A stretch of 64,000 nucleotides of DNA from Kaistia granuli DSM 23481 (GCF_000380505.1 NZ_AQYH01000007.1:62001-126000); one strand, 5' to 3'; positions 8,982 to 20,706 are shown, counted from the first letter of the stretch. Notes: generated by a model from the sequence alone, not told the origin. Numbers and translations: made by a program.

Positions 8982-9431
8982 ATGATGGCCTCCGCGATCT
9001 CTCCCGCAGCCGGCTATTCCGGGCGTTCGCTCCCGGAAAAGCTGGGCTTCAAGCCCGGGATGGCGGTGGCCTTCGTGTCGCTGCCGGCGGGGCTGGAGGG
9101 GTTGCTCGACAGCGTGCCGTTCGGGCGCGTCGTCCGCACGGCGCACTGGGCCGAACCGCTTGGCCCGGATCGCAGCCTGGACGCGGTGCATGCCTTCACG
9201 ACGAGCCGGGCCGAGGTCGACTGTGATCTGGCGCGGCTGCAGGACGTGATCCGGCGCGACGGCATGATCTGGGTGTCGTGGCCGAAGAAGGCCTCGAAGG
9301 TCGAAACCGACGTGACCGAGGATGTCGTCCGCGACGCGGCGCTCCGTCTCGATCTCGTCGACATCAAGGTCGCGGCGGTCGACGCCACATGGTCCGGTTT
9401 GAAACTCATGGTCCGCAAGGACCGTCGCTGA
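8982..9431 (+). CDS. DUF3052 family protein inside the sdh operon
   Basis: 149 residues of the DUF3052 family: [16 protein letters not shown] at the start, then a central segment and the close [12 protein letters not shown]. There are two adjacent in-frame ATGs (8982, 8985). No membrane segment, signal peptide or catalytic motif is visible; the fold looks like a small mixed alpha/beta protein. It lies 6 bp after sdhA and 28 bp before sdhB on the same strand, so it is co-transcribed with complex II. A role in SDH assembly or regulation is only inference from position. Family function unknown. Confidence 0.8.
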   Translation: MMASAISPAAGYSGRSLPEKLGFKPGMAVAFVSLPAGLEGLLDSVPFGRVVRTAHWAEPLGPDRSLDAVHAFTTSRAEVDCDLARLQDVIRRDGMIWVSWPKKASKVETDVTEDVVRDAALRLDLVDIKVAAVDATWSGLKLMVRKDRR

Positions 9432-9459
9432 ACGAATTTTACGCCCGAGGACGCTCACT

Positions 9460-10239
9460 ATGGTCCAGCTGACCCTCCCGAAGAACTCGAAGCTCACAGA
9501 AGGCAAGGTCTGGGACCGGCCGGCTGGCGCCAACAACGTCCGGGAGTTCCGCGTCTATCGCTGGAATCCCGACGACGGCAAGAATCCGCATGTCGACACC
9601 TATTACCTCGACCTCGACGACTGCGGGCCGATGGTTCTCGACGCGCTGATCAAGATCAAGAACGAGATCGACCCCACGCTGACCTTCCGCCGCTCCTGCC
9701 GCGAGGGCATTTGCGGTTCCTGCGCGATGAACATCGACGGCTCGAACACGCTGGCCTGCACGAAGGGCATCGACGAGGTGAAGGGCCCGGTCGCGATCTA
9801 TCCGCTGCCGCACATGGAAGTGGTCAAGGACCTGATCCCCGACCTGACCAATTTCTATGCCCAGCACCGCTCGATCGAGCCCTGGCTGAAGACGGCGACG
9901 CCGGAGCCGCAGAAGGAATGGCTGCAGAGCCATGCCGACCGCGAGAAGCTCGACGGCCTCTATGAGTGCATCCTCTGCGCCTGCTGCTCGACCTCGTGCC
10001 CGAGTTACTGGTGGAACGGCGACCGCTATCTCGGCCCGGCCGTGCTGCTGCAGGCCTATCGCTGGCTGATCGACAGCCGCGACGAGGCGACCGGCGAGCG
10101 GCTCGACAATCTGGAAGATCCCTTCCGCCTGTATCGTTGCCACACGATCATGAATTGCGCCCAGACCTGCCCGAAGGGCCTGAACCCGGCCAAGGCGATC
10201 GCCGAGATCAAGAAGATGATGGTCGAGCGCCGCGTCTGA
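9460..10239 (+). CDS. sdhB: succinate dehydrogenase iron-sulfur subunit
   Basis: 259 residues. The [2Fe-2S] site is [10 protein letters not shown] plus the later LACTKG cysteine. The [4Fe-4S] site is [16 protein letters not shown] and the [3Fe-4S] site is the [18 protein letters not shown] region. It carries electrons from the SdhA flavin to ubiquinone at the SdhCD membrane domain. Length matches alphaproteobacterial SdhB. It is the last gene of the operon and is followed by a strong hairpin terminator. The TGG-containing run [21 protein letters not shown] is a conserved family element. Confidence 0.98.
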   Translation: MVQLTLPKNSKLTEGKVWDRPAGANNVREFRVYRWNPDDGKNPHVDTYYLDLDDCGPMVLDALIKIKNEIDPTLTFRRSCREGICGSCAMNIDGSNTLACTKGIDEVKGPVAIYPLPHMEVVKDLIPDLTNFYAQHRSIEPWLKTATPEPQKEWLQSHADREKLDGLYECILCACCSTSCPSYWWNGDRYLGPAVLLQAYRWLIDSRDEATGERLDNLEDPFRLYRCHTIMNCAQTCPKGLNPAKAIAEIKKMMVERRV

Positions 10240-10265
10240 TCCTCGCTGCCCGGAATTTCGGCATG

Positions 10266-10297
10266 ACGGCGCGGAACCCTTCCGCGCCGTTTTCGTT
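10266..10297 (+). terminator. terminator after sdhB
   Basis: An 11-bp perfect stem (10266-10276 with 10280-10290, loop CCC) is followed by a T-rich tract (TTTTCGTTT). It closes the sdh operon 27 bp after the sdhB stop. Confidence 0.8.
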
Positions 10298-10333
10298 TCC
10301 CCGGACCGATCGCTTTTTCGGAAGGAGACGATC

Positions 10334-10519
10334 ATGACCATCAAGCAGGATATGGAGCCGACCTGGACGATCGAAGCCATCGACAGGCTGCGGGAACTGG
10401 CCGTGGAACGGGTTCCGGCGGATATCATCGCGACGGCGATGCACCGGCCGGAACATGAAATTCGCCAGAAGGCGGCCGAGCTGGGTCTCTCCCTCGAAAT
10501 CGAGCCGATGACGCCCTGA
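10334..10519 (+). CDS. small hypothetical protein (61 aa)
   Basis: 61 residues with a strong ribosome site (GGAAGGAGACGATC before the ATG), so it is likely expressed. Sequence: a charged N-terminus MTIKQDMEPTWTIEAIDRLR, then a region LAVERVPADIIATAMHRPEHEIRQKAAELG that looks like a helix-turn-helix. The composition and the pattern (ADIIATAMHRPEHEIRQKA) resemble the N-terminal HTH of GcrA-like or homeodomain-like short proteins, but no family is firmly recognised. It lies between the sdh terminator and a VOC protein and is followed by a hairpin at 10541-10568. Function unknown. Confidence 0.6.
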   Translation: MTIKQDMEPTWTIEAIDRLRELAVERVPADIIATAMHRPEHEIRQKAAELGLSLEIEPMTP

Positions 10520-10540
10520 CATCGGGCGGAATCGCCGTTA

Positions 10541-10568
10541 CCCTGCCACGCCAGGGCGCGTGGCAGGG
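10541..10568 (+). terminator. hairpin after the 61-aa gene
   Basis: A perfect 10-bp stem (CCCTGCCACG 10541-10550 with CGTGGCAGGG 10559-10568) with an 8-nt loop. No T-tract follows, so termination is uncertain; it may be a processing or stability element. Confidence 0.4.
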
Positions 10569-10598
10569 CGCGCGCCCCGCGCTTGAAAGGGGCGGGCG

Positions 10599-10988
10599 AT
10601 GGGCATTTTCGATCATGTCGGGCTTGTGGTGAGCGATCTCGACCGGGCGACGGCCTTCTATGACGGGGCGCTGGCGCCGCTCGGCATCCGCGAGCTTATG
10701 CGGATCCCCGCCTCGGTGACCGGCCGTGGCGATGTCGTCGGCTATGGCAGTGCGAAGCCGGAACTGTGGCTCAGCCCCGGCGCGCAGACCAAACCCCATG
10801 TCCATCTCGCTCTCGTGGCGGAGAACCGCGCGGCGGTGGATGCCTTCTACAAGGCCGCCCTGGCGGCAGGCGGTGTCGACAACGGCCCGCCCGGCCTTCG
10901 GGCCCATTATCATCCCGACTATTATGGCGCCTTCGTCCTCGATCCTGATGGGCACAATATAGAAGCCTGCTGCCACCGCCCGGCATAG
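10599..10988 (+). CDS. VOC (glyoxalase/bleomycin-resistance) family protein
   Basis: 129 residues, one VOC beta-alpha-beta-beta-beta repeat pair. The start MGIFDHVGLVVSDLDRATAFYDGAL is the classic first motif with a metal-ligand His. The second half HVHLALVAENRAAVDAFYKAAL and DPDGHNIEACCH contain the further His and Glu ligand positions. A run of purines, GAAAGGGGCGGGCG, precedes the ATG. VOC proteins of this size act as isomerases, dioxygenases or resistance-like binders; the substrate cannot be told. It stands alone on the plus strand, 80 bp after the small gene. Confidence 0.85.
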   Translation: MGIFDHVGLVVSDLDRATAFYDGALAPLGIRELMRIPASVTGRGDVVGYGSAKPELWLSPGAQTKPHVHLALVAENRAAVDAFYKAALAAGGVDNGPPGLRAHYHPDYYGAFVLDPDGHNIEACCHRPA

Positions 10989-11245
10989 ATCTGCCGAGTA
11001 GCATGGTGCTTTCTTCGGCGGGTGCGTCCCTGGCGGCCTTGTCGTTGCCGGCGATATGCCGTATTGCGCAAAGCAAGATAGGCTGCGGATTTTCGAGTGA
11101 TTTCCCTTCATCTTTCCCGTTCCGATCGACCGGTGGGCCCGCTTGAGGCGGCGGCCGGTGTGCTGGGCGAAGATTTGGGCGTTCTTCCGTTTGCCTCAAA
11201 GCGGCTCGATTGTGCCCCTAACCTGGTTCGGCACCGAGGATTTCG

Positions 11246-11842
11246 ATGATGGAGAAGCTCATGTCCCGACGTCTCGCGCCGATCGGCCTGGTCGCCACCT
11301 TGGCGGCCGCCTTGAGCGGTTGCGGCTCGTTCGGGGCGATTGGCCTCGGTCCGATGGAGCGTTCCGCCAAGTCGGTCGAAAGCGACACGCTGCCGCCGGT
11401 CGCGACCGCGCCTGTGACCTCGACGGCCCTGCCGCCGCCGCCGATGGATCCGAACGCGCAGATGCCGCCGCAGACAGCGGCCGGCACGCTCCCCGGCACC
11501 GAGCCGCTTCCGGGCACCGCCGCGCCGGCGCCGCCGCCGGTTTCCACCGCCTCGGGCGCCGAGATCGGCCGCACCGATCTGCTCGGCGGCTGGACGCTGC
11601 AGTCCGGCGGCGAGAGCTGCCAGCTGTTCATGACGCTGACCAGCTGGACGGGCGGCTATCGCGCCTCGACGCGCGGCTGCCAGTCCCCGACGCTGAAGTC
11701 GATTTCGGCCTGGAGCCTGTCGGGCTCGCAGGTGGTGCTGGCCGGCGCCAATGGCGTGTCCGTCGCCAGCCTGTCCGCGTCGGGCAAGACCCACTTCAAC
11801 GGCCAGATCAATGGCGGCCAGGCTGTTTCCTTCTATCGCTGA
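11246..11842 (+). CDS. AprI/Inh-like metalloprotease-inhibitor-domain lipoprotein
   Basis: 198 residues. The signal is a lipoprotein type: RRLAPIGLVATLAAALSGCG with lipobox LSGC, the Cys near residue 26 from the first ATG. A proline-rich linker (about 55-105) follows. The C-terminal domain (about 110-198) starts DLLGGWTLQSGGESCQLFMT, with paired Cys and a beta-barrel pattern like the AprI/Inh inhibitor family. Starts at 11246, 11249 and 11261 are all possible; the last has GGAG 6 bp upstream. Likely anchored in the outer membrane. True protease target unknown; the linker and fold suggest a structural or inhibitory role. Confidence 0.8.
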   Translation: MMEKLMSRRLAPIGLVATLAAALSGCGSFGAIGLGPMERSAKSVESDTLPPVATAPVTSTALPPPPMDPNAQMPPQTAAGTLPGTEPLPGTAAPAPPPVSTASGAEIGRTDLLGGWTLQSGGESCQLFMTLTSWTGGYRASTRGCQSPTLKSISAWSLSGSQVVLAGANGVSVASLSASGKTHFNGQINGGQAVSFYR

Positions 11843-11882
11843 GTGAGCCGGCTGCGATGTTCGCGGCGGCGGGGGTAATCGG

Positions 11883-13049
11883 GTGAGCCAGGGCCTGCCG
11901 GTCGTTTCGCGCGTCGCAGACGCCTATCGGGACCTTGTCGCGCGCGGCGAGGTCGAGGAGGACCCGGCCCAGCAGGTTCTGGTCGGCAAGCTCGACGCCC
12001 TCAATGCGCGCCTTGCCGAACGGCGTCTCGCCCGCAAGTCGAGTGCGCTTGGCTGGTTGTTCGGCAAGCGCGAGGCGGCGACGCCAGCGGTTCGCGGCCT
12101 CTACATCCATGGCGATGTCGGCCGCGGCAAGACCATGCTGATGGACCTGTTCTTCGAGCGCGCCGCGCCGCAGCGCAAGCGCAGGGCCCATTTCAACGAT
12201 TTCATGGCCGACGTGCATGCCCGCATCTTCAGGATGCGAGAGGCGATCAAGGCCGGCAAGGTTTCCGGCGAGGATCCGATCGCGCCGGTCGCCGACGAGA
12301 TCGCGGAAGAGACGCAGCTTCTCTGCTTCGACGAATTCACCGTGACCAACATCGCCGACGCCATGATCCTCGGGCGGCTGTTCACGCAGCTGTTCTCGCG
12401 CGACGTGGTGCTGGTGGCGACCTCCAACGTCGCGCCGGACGATCTCTATGCCGGCGGCCTCAACCGGAACCTGTTCCTGCCCTTCATCACGCTGCTGAAA
12501 GAGCGGGTCGAGGTGGTGCGGCTGGCAGCGAGAACCGATTATCGGCACGAAAAGACGTCCCGCGCGCCGGTCTATCTGACGCCGCTCGGACCCGAATCAG
12601 ATGCGGCCCTCGATGCGGCATGGCTTCACCTGACGTCAACGTCATCTGGCGAGGCGTCGACCCTGTCGGTGCTCGGTCGCGACGTTGTCGTACCGCAGGC
12701 GGTGGACGGCGTCGCCCGTTTCAACTTTACCGACCTCTGCGCCAGGCCGCTCGGCGCCAGCGACTATCTCGCCATCGCGCATGCCTTTCACACGGTTCTT
12801 ATCGATCACATCCCGGTGATGGGCGATGCGCGTCGCAATGAAGCCAAGCGTTTCATTACGTTGATTGACGCGCTCTATGACGGCCATGTCAAAATCATCG
12901 TTTCGGCCGCGGCCGAGCCGGGCCGGCTCTACACGGCGGAGGACGGCGTCGAGGCGTTCGAATTCGCCCGCACGGCGTCGCGCCTGACCGAGATGCGGTC
13001 CGAGGAATATCTCGCCCAGCCGCATCGCGGCTTCATCGTCGAGACATGA
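11883..13049 (+). CDS. zapE: cell division protein ZapE / AFG1-like ATPase
   Basis: 388 residues with a GTG start at 11883. Walker A YIHGDVGRGKTMLMDLFF near residue 82, then the RAHFNDFMADVH helix and Walker B LLCFDEFTVTNIADAMI with the next sensor RLFTQLFSRDVVLVATSN. This is the one-domain AAA+ protein (AFG1/LACE1 in mitochondria, ZapE in bacteria) that acts at the division ring or in quality control of respiratory proteins. It sits directly upstream of mdh, as is common in alphaproteobacteria. Its stop codon lies inside a candidate operator of mdh (13049-13062). Confidence 0.93.
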   Translation: MSQGLPVVSRVADAYRDLVARGEVEEDPAQQVLVGKLDALNARLAERRLARKSSALGWLFGKREAATPAVRGLYIHGDVGRGKTMLMDLFFERAAPQRKRRAHFNDFMADVHARIFRMREAIKAGKVSGEDPIAPVADEIAEETQLLCFDEFTVTNIADAMILGRLFTQLFSRDVVLVATSNVAPDDLYAGGLNRNLFLPFITLLKERVEVVRLAARTDYRHEKTSRAPVYLTPLGPESDAALDAAWLHLTSTSSGEASTLSVLGRDVVVPQAVDGVARFNFTDLCARPLGASDYLAIAHAFHTVLIDHIPVMGDARRNEAKRFITLIDALYDGHVKIIVSAAAEPGRLYTAEDGVEAFEFARTASRLTEMRSEEYLAQPHRGFIVET

Positions 13050-13062
13050 CGTTAACGTAAGC
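13049..13062 (+). promoter_or_regulatory. upstream copy of the TCA operon box
   Basis: ACGTTAACGTAAGC matches 13 of 14 bases of the sdhC box (6338-6351). It starts at the last base of the zapE stop codon, about 90 bp before the likely mdh transcription start and about 121 bp before the second mdh box. Confidence 0.45.
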
Positions 13063-13109
13063 TGCTGCGCGAATTGGCGGATTGCCGCCACGGAAGGCGC
13101 GGGACTGAC

Positions 13110-13137
13110 TTGCACCGGTCGAGCATTGGGGTTAGAC
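13110..13137 (+). promoter_or_regulatory. mdh promoter
   Basis: TTGCAC at 13110-13115 and TTAGAC at 13132-13137 have the same spacing as the sdhC promoter, with the shared TGGGGTTAGA and a similar position before a palindromic box. No experimental start is known. Confidence 0.55.
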
Positions 13138-13169
13138 CACCCGCGTTCCGACAGAGTCATACTGTCGCA

Positions 13170-14172
<1,003 letters not shown>

Positions 14173-14220
14173 TCTTTCGAACGAAGCACAGAGACAGCCC
14201 CTAAAGGCGGAACGTCATCT

Positions 14221-15419
<1,199 letters not shown>

Positions 15420-15420
<1 letters not shown>

Positions 15421-16304
15421 TGTCCATCCTGATCGACAAGAACACCAAGCTCATCACCCAGGGCTTCACCGGCAAGAACGGCACGTTCCACTCCGAGCAG
15501 GCGCTCGCCTACGGCACCAAGGTCGTCGGCGGCACGTCGCCCGGCAAGGGCGGCCAGACCCATCTCGGCCTGCCGGTGTTCGACACCGTCGCCGAAGCGC
15601 GCGACGCCACCGGCGCCGACGCCTCGGTCATCTACGTGCCGCCGCCTGGCGCCGCCGACGCGATCTGCGAGGCGATCGACGCCGAGATCCCGCTGATCGT
15701 CTGCATCACCGAGGGCATTCCGGTTCTCGACATGGTGCGCGTCAAGCGTTCGCTCTCCGGTTCGAAGTCGCGCCTGATCGGCCCGAACTGCCCCGGCATC
15801 GTCACCGCCGACGCCTCGAAGATCGGCATCATGCCGGCCAACATCTTCAAGAAGGGCTCGGTCGGCATCGTCTCGCGCTCCGGCACGCTGACCTACGAAG
15901 CCGTGTTCCAGACGACCCAGGAAGGCCTCGGCCAGACCACGGCCGTCGGCATCGGCGGCGATCCGGTCAAGGGCACCGAGTTCATCGACATTTTGGAAAT
16001 GTTCCTGGCCGATGATGAGACCACGTCGATCGTCATGATCGGTGAAATCGGCGGTTCGGCCGAGGAAGACGCGGCGCAGTTCCTGGCCGACGAGGCCAAG
16101 CGCGGCCGCAAGAAGCCGATGGTCGGTTTCATCGCCGGTCGCACGGCGCCTCCGGGACGTCGCATGGGCCATGCCGGTGCGATCATCTCCGGCGGCAAGG
16201 GCGGCGCGGAAGACAAGATCGCGGCGATGGAAGCCGCGGGTATCCGGGTGTCGCCGTCGCCGGCGCGCCTTGGAAAGACCTTGGTTGAGGTCTTGAAGGG
16301 CTAA
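15420..16304 (+). CDS. sucD: succinyl-CoA synthetase alpha subunit
   Basis: 294 residues, start ATG at 15420 overlapping the sucC stop by one base. The N-terminal CoA-binding Rossmann domain has [17 protein letters not shown] and the [10 protein letters not shown] loop. The IGPNCPGIV motif and the catalytic phospho-His in [12 protein letters not shown] are present in the C-terminal part. It is the CoA-binding and phosphorylated subunit of the enzyme. A 14-bp perfect hairpin follows the stop before sucA, which may lower read-through into the next genes. Confidence 0.97.
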
Positions 16305-16310
16305 GAGGCA

Positions 16311-16343
16311 AGACCGACATTCCGACTGCCGGAATGTCGGTCT
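16311..16343 (+). terminator. hairpin between sucD and sucA
   Basis: A perfect 14-bp stem (16311-16324 with 16330-16343) with loop ACTGC. There is no long T-tract, so it could be a partial terminator or a 3'-end stabiliser of the sucCD message rather than a full stop. Confidence 0.55.
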
Positions 16344-16413
16344 ATTCAGCAAGAGCGCGGCGCGTGGCCGCGCGATAAGGGAGAGAGGGGCGTGGCGCTC
16401 CTCAACCAGCATC

Positions 16414-19395
16414 ATGTCACGCGAGCAAGCCAACGCGGCCTTTGCGACCTCATCCTTTCTTTATGGCGGCAATGCCAGCTATATCGAGGATCTGTATGCC
16501 CGCTACCAGAACGATCCCGCTTCGGTGGACGCCGAGTGGCGGACGTTCTTTTCAGCGCTGAAGGATGATCCGAAGGCCGTCGTGGCGGAGGCGCGGGGTG
16601 CGCCCTGGAAGCGCGCCGACTGGCCTCTCCATGCCAATGGCGAACTCGTTTCGGCCATGGACGGCAACTGGGGTCAGATCGAGAAGTCGGTCACCGACAA
16701 GCTGAAGGCCAAGGCCGCCCAGGTGGCGCCGCCGGCGGCGAACGGCCAGGCGGCCGGCGCGGCGCTTTCGGAAGCGGCGATCCAGCAGGCCGCCCGCGAT
16801 TCGGTCCGCGCGATCATGATGATCCGCGCCTATCGCATGCGCGGCCATCTGCATGCCGATCTCGATCCCTTGCACATCGCCACCGTCGGCGACCACGAGG
16901 AGCTGCATCCCTCCTCCTACGGCTTCACCGAGGCCGACTACAGCCGCAAGATCTTCATCGACAACGTGCTCGGGCTCGAATTCGCCACCATCCCCGAGAT
17001 GCTGGAGATCCTGAAGCGCACCTATTGCTCGACGCTCGGCGTCGAGTTCATGCACATTTCCGATCCGGCCGAGAAGGCCTGGATCCAGGAGCGCATCGAG
17101 GGGCCGGACAAGGCGATCACCTTCACGCCGGAAGGCAAGAAGGCGATCCTCAACAAGCTGATCGAGGCCGAGGGCTTCGAGAAGTTCCTGGACGTCAAGT
17201 TCACCGGCACCAAGCGCTTCGGCCTGGATGGCGCCGAGGGCCTGATTCCGGCGCTCGAGCAGATCATCAAGCGCGGCGGCACGCTCGGCGTGCACGAGAT
17301 CGTCGTCGGCATGGCCCATCGCGGCCGCCTCAACGTCCTGACGCAGGTGATGGCCAAGCCGCACCGCGCGCTGTTCCACGAGTTCAAGGGCGGCTCCTAC
17401 GCCCCCGACGACGTCGAGGGCTCGGGCGATGTGAAGTACCATCTGGGTGCTTCCTCGGACCGTTCCTTCGACGGCAACGAAGTCCACCTGTCGCTGACCG
17501 CCAACCCGTCGCATCTCGAGATCGTCGATCCCGTCGTGCTCGGCAAGGCGCGCGCCAAGCAGGACCTGCACAAGGACTACATCCGCACCGGCACGCTGCC
17601 GCTGCTGATCCATGGCGACGCGGCCTTCGCCGGCCAGGGCGTCGTGGCGGAGTGCTTCGGCCTGTCGGGCCTGAAGGGTCACCGCACGGGCGGTTCGATC
17701 CACTTCATCGTCAACAATCAGATCGGCTTCACGACGAACCCGCGCTTCTCGCGCTCGTCGCCCTATCCGTCCGACGTTGCCAAGATGATCGAGGCGCCGA
17801 TCTTCCACGTGAACGGTGATGATCCGGAAGCGGTCGTCTTCGCCGCGAAGATCGCGATCGAGTTCCGCCAGAAGTTCCACAAGCCCGTCGTCATCGACAT
17901 GTTCTGCTACCGTCGCTTCGGTCATAACGAAGGCGACGAGCCGGGCTTCACCCAGCCGCTGATGTACAAGAACATCCGCAGCCATCCGGCGATCGTCGAG
18001 ATCTACTCGTCGAAGCTGATCGCCGAGGGCCTGGTGACGACCGAGGAAGTCGAGGCCGCGAAGGCGTCGTGGCGTTCGCGCCTCGAGGTCGAGTTCGAGG
18101 CCGGTCAGTCCTACAAGCCGAACAAGGCCGACTGGCTCGACGGCGCCTGGGCGGGCCTCAAGGCCGCCGCCGCCGACGACGAGCCGCGTCGCGGCAAGAC
18201 CGGTGTCGAGATCGACAAGCTGAAGGCGCTCGGCGCCAAGCTTACCGACGTGCCGGCCGACTTCCACGTCCACCGCACCGTCCAGCGCTTCCTCGACAAT
18301 CGCAAGAAGGCGATCGAGAGCGGCGTCGGCATCGACTGGGCCACCGCCGAGGCGCTCGCCTTCGCGACGCTCGCCGATGAAGGCCATCCCATCCGCCTGT
18401 CCGGTCAGGACGTCGAGCGCGGCACCTTCTCGCAGCGCCATTCGGTGCTGTACGACCAGGAGAACGAGGAGCGCTTCATCCCGCTCAACAATCTCCGCGA
18501 GGGCCAGGCGCGCTACGAGGTCATCAACTCGATGCTCTCGGAAGAGGCGGTGCTCGGTTTCGAGTACGGCTATTCGCTGTCGGAGCCGAACGCGTTGACC
18601 CTCTGGGAAGCCCAGTTCGGCGACTTCGCCAACGGCGCCCAAGTGGTGTTCGACCAGTTCATCTCGTCGGGCGAGCGCAAGTGGCTGCGCATGTCGGGCC
18701 TCGTCTGCCTGCTGCCGCACGGCTATGAGGGCCAGGGTCCGGAGCATTCCTCCGCCCGTCTCGAGCGCTTCCTGCAGATGTGCGCGGAAGACAACATGCA
18801 GGTCGCCAACGTCACGACGCCGGCGAACTACTTCCACATCCTGCGCCGGCAGCTGAAGCGCGACATCCGCAAGCCGCTGATCCTGATGACGCCGAAGTCG
18901 CTGCTGCGCCACAAGCGCGCCGTGTCGACGCTGGCGCAGCTCGGGGCGGACTCCTCGTTCCACCGTCTTCTGTGGGACGATGCGGAGTTCCTGAAGGACG
19001 AGCCGATCCAGCTGGTGCAGGACGATCGGATGCGCCGCGTCGTCATCTCCTCGGGCAAGGTCTATTACGACCTGTACGAGGAGCGCGAGAAGCGCGGCAT
19101 CAATGACGTCTACCTGCTGCGCGTCGAGCAGCTCTATCCGTTCCCGCTCAAGGCGCTGGTTCAGGAGCTGTCGCGCTTCAAGAACGCCGAGATCGTCTGG
19201 TGCCAGGAAGAGCCGAAGAACCAGGGTTCCTGGGCGCATGTCGAGCCCTATCTGGAATGGGTGCTCGGCCAGGTCGGCGGCAAGTCGACCCGCGCCCGCT
19301 ACACGGGACGCCCGGCTTCGGCGGCGACGGCGACAGGCCTGATGTCCAAGCATCTGGCCCAGCTCAACGCCTTCCTCGAAGACGCGCTCGCTTAA
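16414..19395 (+). CDS. sucA: 2-oxoglutarate dehydrogenase E1 component
   Basis: 993 residues, thiamine-diphosphate dependent. The N-terminal start FLYGGNASYIEDLYARYQ is the E1o arm. Catalytic and TPP elements follow: GMAHRGRLNVL, HLGASSDRSF, GDAAFAGQG, and GHNEGDEPGFTQPLMY. The C-terminal half has the transketolase-like FISSGERKW and LPHGYEGQGPEHSSARLERF runs. It decarboxylates 2-oxoglutarate and transfers succinyl to the lipoyl arm of SucB. The purine-rich stretch GGGAGAGAGGGG lies more than 20 bp before the ATG, an unusually long distance. It is separated from sucD and sucB by hairpins. Confidence 0.97.
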   Translation: MSREQANAAFATSSFLYGGNASYIEDLYARYQNDPASVDAEWRTFFSALKDDPKAVVAEARGAPWKRADWPLHANGELVSAMDGNWGQIEKSVTDKLKAKAAQVAPPAANGQAAGAALSEAAIQQAARDSVRAIMMIRAYRMRGHLHADLDPLHIATVGDHEELHPSSYGFTEADYSRKIFIDNVLGLEFATIPEMLEILKRTYCSTLGVEFMHISDPAEKAWIQERIEGPDKAITFTPEGKKAILNKLIEAEGFEKFLDVKFTGTKRFGLDGAEGLIPALEQIIKRGGTLGVHEIVVGMAHRGRLNVLTQVMAKPHRALFHEFKGGSYAPDDVEGSGDVKYHLGASSDRSFDGNEVHLSLTANPSHLEIVDPVVLGKARAKQDLHKDYIRTGTLPLLIHGDAAFAGQGVVAECFGLSGLKGHRTGGSIHFIVNNQIGFTTNPRFSRSSPYPSDVAKMIEAPIFHVNGDDPEAVVFAAKIAIEFRQKFHKPVVIDMFCYRRFGHNEGDEPGFTQPLMYKNIRSHPAIVEIYSSKLIAEGLVTTEEVEAAKASWRSRLEVEFEAGQSYKPNKADWLDGAWAGLKAAAADDEPRRGKTGVEIDKLKALGAKLTDVPADFHVHRTVQRFLDNRKKAIESGVGIDWATAEALAFATLADEGHPIRLSGQDVERGTFSQRHSVLYDQENEERFIPLNNLREGQARYEVINSMLSEEAVLGFEYGYSLSEPNALTLWEAQFGDFANGAQVVFDQFISSGERKWLRMSGLVCLLPHGYEGQGPEHSSARLERFLQMCAEDNMQVANVTTPANYFHILRRQLKRDIRKPLILMTPKSLLRHKRAVSTLAQLGADSSFHRLLWDDAEFLKDEPIQLVQDDRMRRVVISSGKVYYDLYEEREKRGINDVYLLRVEQLYPFPLKALVQELSRFKNAEIVWCQEEPKNQGSWAHVEPYLEWVLGQVGGKSTRARYTGRPASAATATGLMSKHLAQLNAFLEDALA

Positions 19396-19405
19396 GTTGA
19401 ATTTC

Positions 19406-19433
19406 GGGATCGGCGCCGCAGGGTGCCGATCCC
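19406..19433 (+). terminator. hairpin between sucA and sucB
   Basis: GGGATCGGC (19406-19414) pairs with GCCGATCCC (19425-19433), extended by three more pairs around a 4-nt loop. There is no T-tract. It lies 11 bp after the sucA stop and could adjust the sucA:sucB ratio. Confidence 0.5.
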
Positions 19434-19485
19434 CATCGTTTCATCCAGAACGTCCACCCAAGTTCGAACGGTAAGAGACCAAGCC

Positions 19486-20706
19486 ATGGCAACCGAAATC
19501 CGTGTCCCGACCCTCGGCGAGTCCGTGACTGAGGCCACTATTGGACGGTGGTTCAAGAAAGTCGGCGAGACCGTCGCGGTCGATGAGCCGGTTGTCGAGC
19601 TCGAGACCGACAAGGTCACGATCGAGGTTCCCTCGCCGGTCGCCGGCGTGATCGAGGCCGTCGCCGCCAAGGATGGCGACACGGTCGGCGTCGGCGCGCT
19701 GCTCGGCACGATCTCGGCCAGCGGCGCTGCCGCCGCCGCGCCTGCCAAGGCCGAGGCTCCCAAGGCTGCTGCTCCTGCTGCCGCCGCCGCTGCGGCTCCG
19801 GCCAAGTCGGCTGCCGCCGACGCGAACGGCCCGGCTGTCGCCAAGCTCGCCGCCGAGAGCGGCGTTGACGTTTCCGGTGTCGCCGGTTCCGGCAAGGACG
19901 GCCGCGTCACCAAGGGCGACCTGCTCGGCGCCATTGCCGGCGTTGCTGCCGCGCCCGCGCCGGCTGCCCCGGTCCAGGTCCGCGCTCCTGTTTCGGCCGA
20001 CGACGCGTCGCGCGAAGAGCGCGTCCGTATGACCAAGCTGCGCCAGACCATCGCGCGCCGCCTGAAGGATGCGCAGAACACCGCCGCCATGCTGACGACC
20101 TTCAACGAGGTCGACATGGGCGCCGTGATGGCTCTGCGCAGCCAGTACAAGGATCTGTTCGAGAAGAAGCACGGCGTGAAGCTCGGCTTCATGAGCTTCT
20201 TCACCAAGGCCGTGATCCAGGCGCTGAAGGAAATCCCGGCTGTGAACGCCGAGATCGACGGCACCGACCTGATCTACAAGAACTACTACAACATCGGCAT
20301 CGCCGTCGGCACCGATAAGGGCCTCGTCGTGCCGGTGCTGCGCGACGCCGACCAGCTGTCGCTCGCCGGCATCGAGAAGACGATCGCCGGTCTCGGCAAG
20401 CGGGCCCGTGATGGCCAGCTCAAGATCGACGAGATGCAGGGCGGCACCTTCACGATCACCAATGGCGGCATCTACGGTTCGCTGATGTCGACGCCGATCC
20501 TGAACGCGCCGCAGTCGGGCATCCTCGGCATGCACAAGATCCAGGAGCGGCCGATGGTCGTCGGCGGCAAGATCGAGATCCGCCCGATGATGTATCTGGC
20601 GCTCTCCTATGATCACCGCATCGTCGACGGCAAGGAAGCCGTGACCTTCCTGGTGCGCGTCAAGGAGAACCTCGAGGATCCGCAGCGTCTCGTCCTCGAT
20701 CTCTGA
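19486..20706 (+). CDS. sucB: 2-oxoglutarate dehydrogenase E2 (dihydrolipoamide succinyltransferase)
   Basis: 406 residues from the ATG at 19486. The N-terminal lipoyl domain holds the lipoylated Lys in [15 protein letters not shown] (about residue 43). An Ala/Pro-rich linker (about 80-125) and a peripheral subunit-binding domain ([20 protein letters not shown]) follow. The catalytic domain ends with the His/Asp motif [13 protein letters not shown] near residue 378. It transfers the succinyl group to CoA and forms the core of the complex. The Ala-rich linker shows repeated AAAAP units, typical of flexible linkers in this family. Confidence 0.97.
   Translation: MATEIRVPTLGESVTEATIGRWFKKVGETVAVDEPVVELETDKVTIEVPSPVAGVIEAVAAKDGDTVGVGALLGTISASGAAAAAPAKAEAPKAAAPAAAAAAAPAKSAAADANGPAVAKLAAESGVDVSGVAGSGKDGRVTKGDLLGAIAGVAAAPAPAAPVQVRAPVSADDASREERVRMTKLRQTIARRLKDAQNTAAMLTTFNEVDMGAVMALRSQYKDLFEKKHGVKLGFMSFFTKAVIQALKEIPAVNAEIDGTDLIYKNYYNIGIAVGTDKGLVVPVLRDADQLSLAGIEKTIAGLGKRARDGQLKIDEMQGGTFTITNGGIYGSLMSTPILNAPQSGILGMHKIQERPMVVGGKIEIRPMMYLALSYDHRIVDGKEAVTFLVRVKENLEDPQRLVLDL

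Noticed and set aside
7134-9536. 800-codon minus-strand open frame across sdhA
   Set aside because: Mirror frame of sdhA in GC-rich DNA; no homology and the plus strand holds clear SdhA motifs.
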